A stretch of 6,313 nucleotides of DNA, from contig CAMPCG010000177.1 in assembly GCA_946644025.1 (NCBI GenBank), positions 1 through 6,313 on the forward strand, read 5' to 3'. Below the pieces are notes generated by a model, which saw nothing but the letters and a program-made list of their open reading frames with translations, was not told the origin of the DNA and searched no databases. Below, one piece after another: positions 5,100-6,313 of this stretch. This DNA comes from an uncultured Prevotellaceae bacterium (GTDB lineage: Bacteria > Bacteroidota > Bacteroidia > Bacteroidales > Bacteroidaceae). The translations under genes were made by a program, and so were the position numbers. Within the stretch, counting starts at the first letter, position 1. Each line of letters begins with the position of its first letter.

Positions 5100-5119
5100 T
5101 GGCAAACGCAAGTTTGCTG
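5100..5119 (+). terminator. Small hairpin with GCAA loop after rpiB
   Basis: GCAAAC (5102-5107) and GTTTGC (5112-5117) pair around a GCAA (GNRA-type) loop, with two further G.U pairs outside. The hairpin lies 40 bases after the rpiB stop. No T-run follows, so it is at best a weak terminator or an RNA-stabilising end. Confidence 0.28.
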
Positions 5120-5192
5120 GCCCACACGACTGAAGGGGGCAAATCTGAAAGCCTTTGCAACATATCTGCAACCCGATGACTGGGGAATAGCC

Positions 5193-5200
5193 TAACTTTG
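5193..5200 (+). promoter_or_regulatory. Promoter -7 box of the esterase-GH43 gene
   Basis: TAACTTTG stands 20 bases before ATG 5221, followed by an A-rich leader (GAAAAAACAAGAAAAAG). The spacing where a -33 TTTG is expected (about 5169-5173) reads CAACC, so that element is missing or poor. This may mean activator-dependent expression, as would suit a polysaccharide-utilisation gene; that is inference. Confidence 0.55.
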
Positions 5201-5220
5201 CACGAAAAAACAAGAAAAAG

Positions 5221-6313
5221 ATGAAGAAGAGACTGTTTCCCATTATCGTTAGTGCAATGTTTCTCACTGCTCCCGTCATGGCCCAGCCCGCTGGAGGCTT
5301 CGGCGGAATGCAGCTGCCTGAAGTGAAGCTGGAGACCAGCCAGCAGTGGAAGGACGTGAACTACGCCGCCGACGGCCAGGCGTTCCACACGTGCGACATC
5401 TACCTGCCCAAGGAGAAGCGCGACTCCTACCCCGTGGTGATACACATCTACGGCAGCGCCTGGTTCAACAACAACGGCAAGGGTGCCGCCGACCTGGGCA
5501 CCATCGTCAAGTCGCTGCTCTCGGCGGGCTATGCCGTAGTGTGTCCCAACCACCGTTCGAGCATGGACGCCAAGTGGCCGGCCCAGCTGCACGACATACG
5601 CGCCGTCATTCGCTTTGTGCGCGGTGAGGCCGCTAAGTATCATTTCGATCCGCGCTTCGTGGCCATCAGCGGCTTCTCCTCGGGCGGACACCTGGCCTCG
5701 ACGGCTGCCACCACCAGTGGGCAGAAGTCGGCCACGGTGGGCAAGGTGAGCCTCGACCTGGAGGGCACGCTGGGCACCCATCTCAGCCAGCCGAGCACGG
5801 TGAGCGCCGCCTGCGACTGGTCGGGCCCCGTCGACCTGACGGCCATGGCGTGTGGCGACCATCTCCAGATGGGCGACAACAGCCCCGAGGACGTGCTGCT
5901 GGACTCCAAGCTCAGCCGCGAGCCCGACAAGTACCGCAGCCTCAGCGCAACCACATACGTAACGAAGGACTGTCCGCCCGTCATCATCTTCCACGGCGAG
6001 AAGGACAACGTCGTGCCCTGCTGTCAGGGCAAATATTTCTATGGCACGCTGATGGCCGCCGGGGTGAAGACCGAGGCCACCTTTGTGCCCGAAGGCGGCC
6101 ACGGCATGGGCATGTATTCCGAAGAGAACCTGCGCCGCATGGTGCGCTTCCTCGACGATGCCCGCCGCAGCAACGACCTGCGCCTCGACTCGCTGCTCCT
6201 GCAGTCGGCACTACGCGACGACAAGCCCGTCAACCTGCCGCTCTTCCAGACCAAGTACACCGCCGACCCGTCGCCGCTCGTCGTGGGCGACACGCTCTTC
6301 CCCTACACCTCTC
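5221..6313 (+). CDS. Secreted esterase fused to a GH43 glycosidase (cut by right edge)
   Basis: The frame is open from ATG 5221 to the window end (364 residues seen). Residues 1-21 form a signal peptide (MKKRLFPIIVSAMFLTAPVMA, cleavage before QPAGG), with no lipoprotein cysteine. Residues 40-320 form an alpha/beta-hydrolase of the carbohydrate-esterase type: oxyanion region HIYGSAW (75-81), nucleophile elbow GFSSGGH (S153), likely acid D262 in FHGEKDNV, and H294 in EGGHGMG. After a short linker, YTADPSPLVVGDTLFPYT (346-363) looks like the first blade of a GH43 five-bladed propeller, with D349 in the position of the catalytic base. Such fusions remove acyl side groups (acetyl or feruloyl) and arabinose or xylose from xylan-type hemicellulose. 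Exact specificity is not readable. The esterase assignment is firm; the GH43 assignment rests on about 18 residues. Confidence 0.84.
   Translation, partial: MKKRLFPIIVSAMFLTAPVMAQPAGGFGGMQLPEVKLETSQQWKDVNYAADGQAFHTCDIYLPKEKRDSYPVVIHIYGSAWFNNNGKGAADLGTIVKSLLSAGYAVVCPNHRSSMDAKWPAQLHDIRAVIRFVRGEAAKYHFDPRFVAISGFSSGGHLASTAATTSGQKSATVGKVSLDLEGTLGTHLSQPSTVSAACDWSGPVDLTAMACGDHLQMGDNSPEDVLLDSKLSREPDKYRSLSATTYVTKDCPPVIIFHGEKDNVVPCCQGKYFYGTLMAAGVKTEATFVPEGGHGMGMYSEENLRRMVRFLDDARRSNDLRLDSLLLQSALRDDKPVNLPLFQTKYTADPSPLVVGDTLFPYTS

Noticed and set aside
5089..6102. Minus-strand open frame of 337 codons
   Set aside because: It is antisense to the esterase gene, which carries a signal peptide and a catalytic triad.

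Overview
The window reads as chromosomal DNA from a GC-rich member of the Bacteroidota, most likely Prevotellaceae. Three upstream regions carry the Bacteroidota-type promoter (TTTG or CTTG, 19-20 bases, then TAnnTTTG). Start codons lack Shine-Dalgarno sequences. The RecF, Mrp, DUF721 and HAD proteins look like Bacteroidales family members. Genus and species cannot be fixed from the sequence alone.

Layout, left to right. (1) 1-263, plus strand: the C-terminal end of rhamnulose-1-phosphate aldolase (rhaD), followed by a 16-bp hairpin in the gap between convergent genes. (2) 364-3993, minus strand: a four-gene run, transcribed in the order HAD-family phosphatase, Mrp/ApbC Fe-S carrier ATPase, recF, and a DUF721 (DciA-like) protein. 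recF is bracketed by two arrays of a degenerate 8-bp repeat, 21 units at 671-838 and 11 units at 1991-2078, whose units lie in opposite orientation. (3) 3994-4315: a 322-base divergent intergenic region with one minus-strand promoter for the HAD gene and two near-identical plus-strand promoters, each abutted by an AT-rich palindrome. (4) 4298/4316-4594, plus strand: a collapsed relic of an MmeI-like (type IIL/IIG) restriction-methyltransferase gene, keeping only short N-terminal, middle and C-terminal pieces. (5) 4621-5061: intact rpiB, 26 bases after the relic. (6) 5221 to the right edge: a secreted alpha/beta-hydrolase esterase that runs in frame into the start of a GH43 glycosidase domain; it is cut by the window end.

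How it fits together. rhaD, rpiB and the esterase-GH43 enzyme suit an organism that degrades plant polysaccharides and uses deoxy-sugars and pentoses. The minus-strand run combines replication and repair functions (RecF, DUF721) with Fe-S cluster delivery. The parts least explained by ordinary annotation are the oppositely oriented octamer arrays around recF, which include a 23-bp perfect inverted repeat, and the restriction-modification relic with its duplicated promoter, which may now transcribe rpiB.
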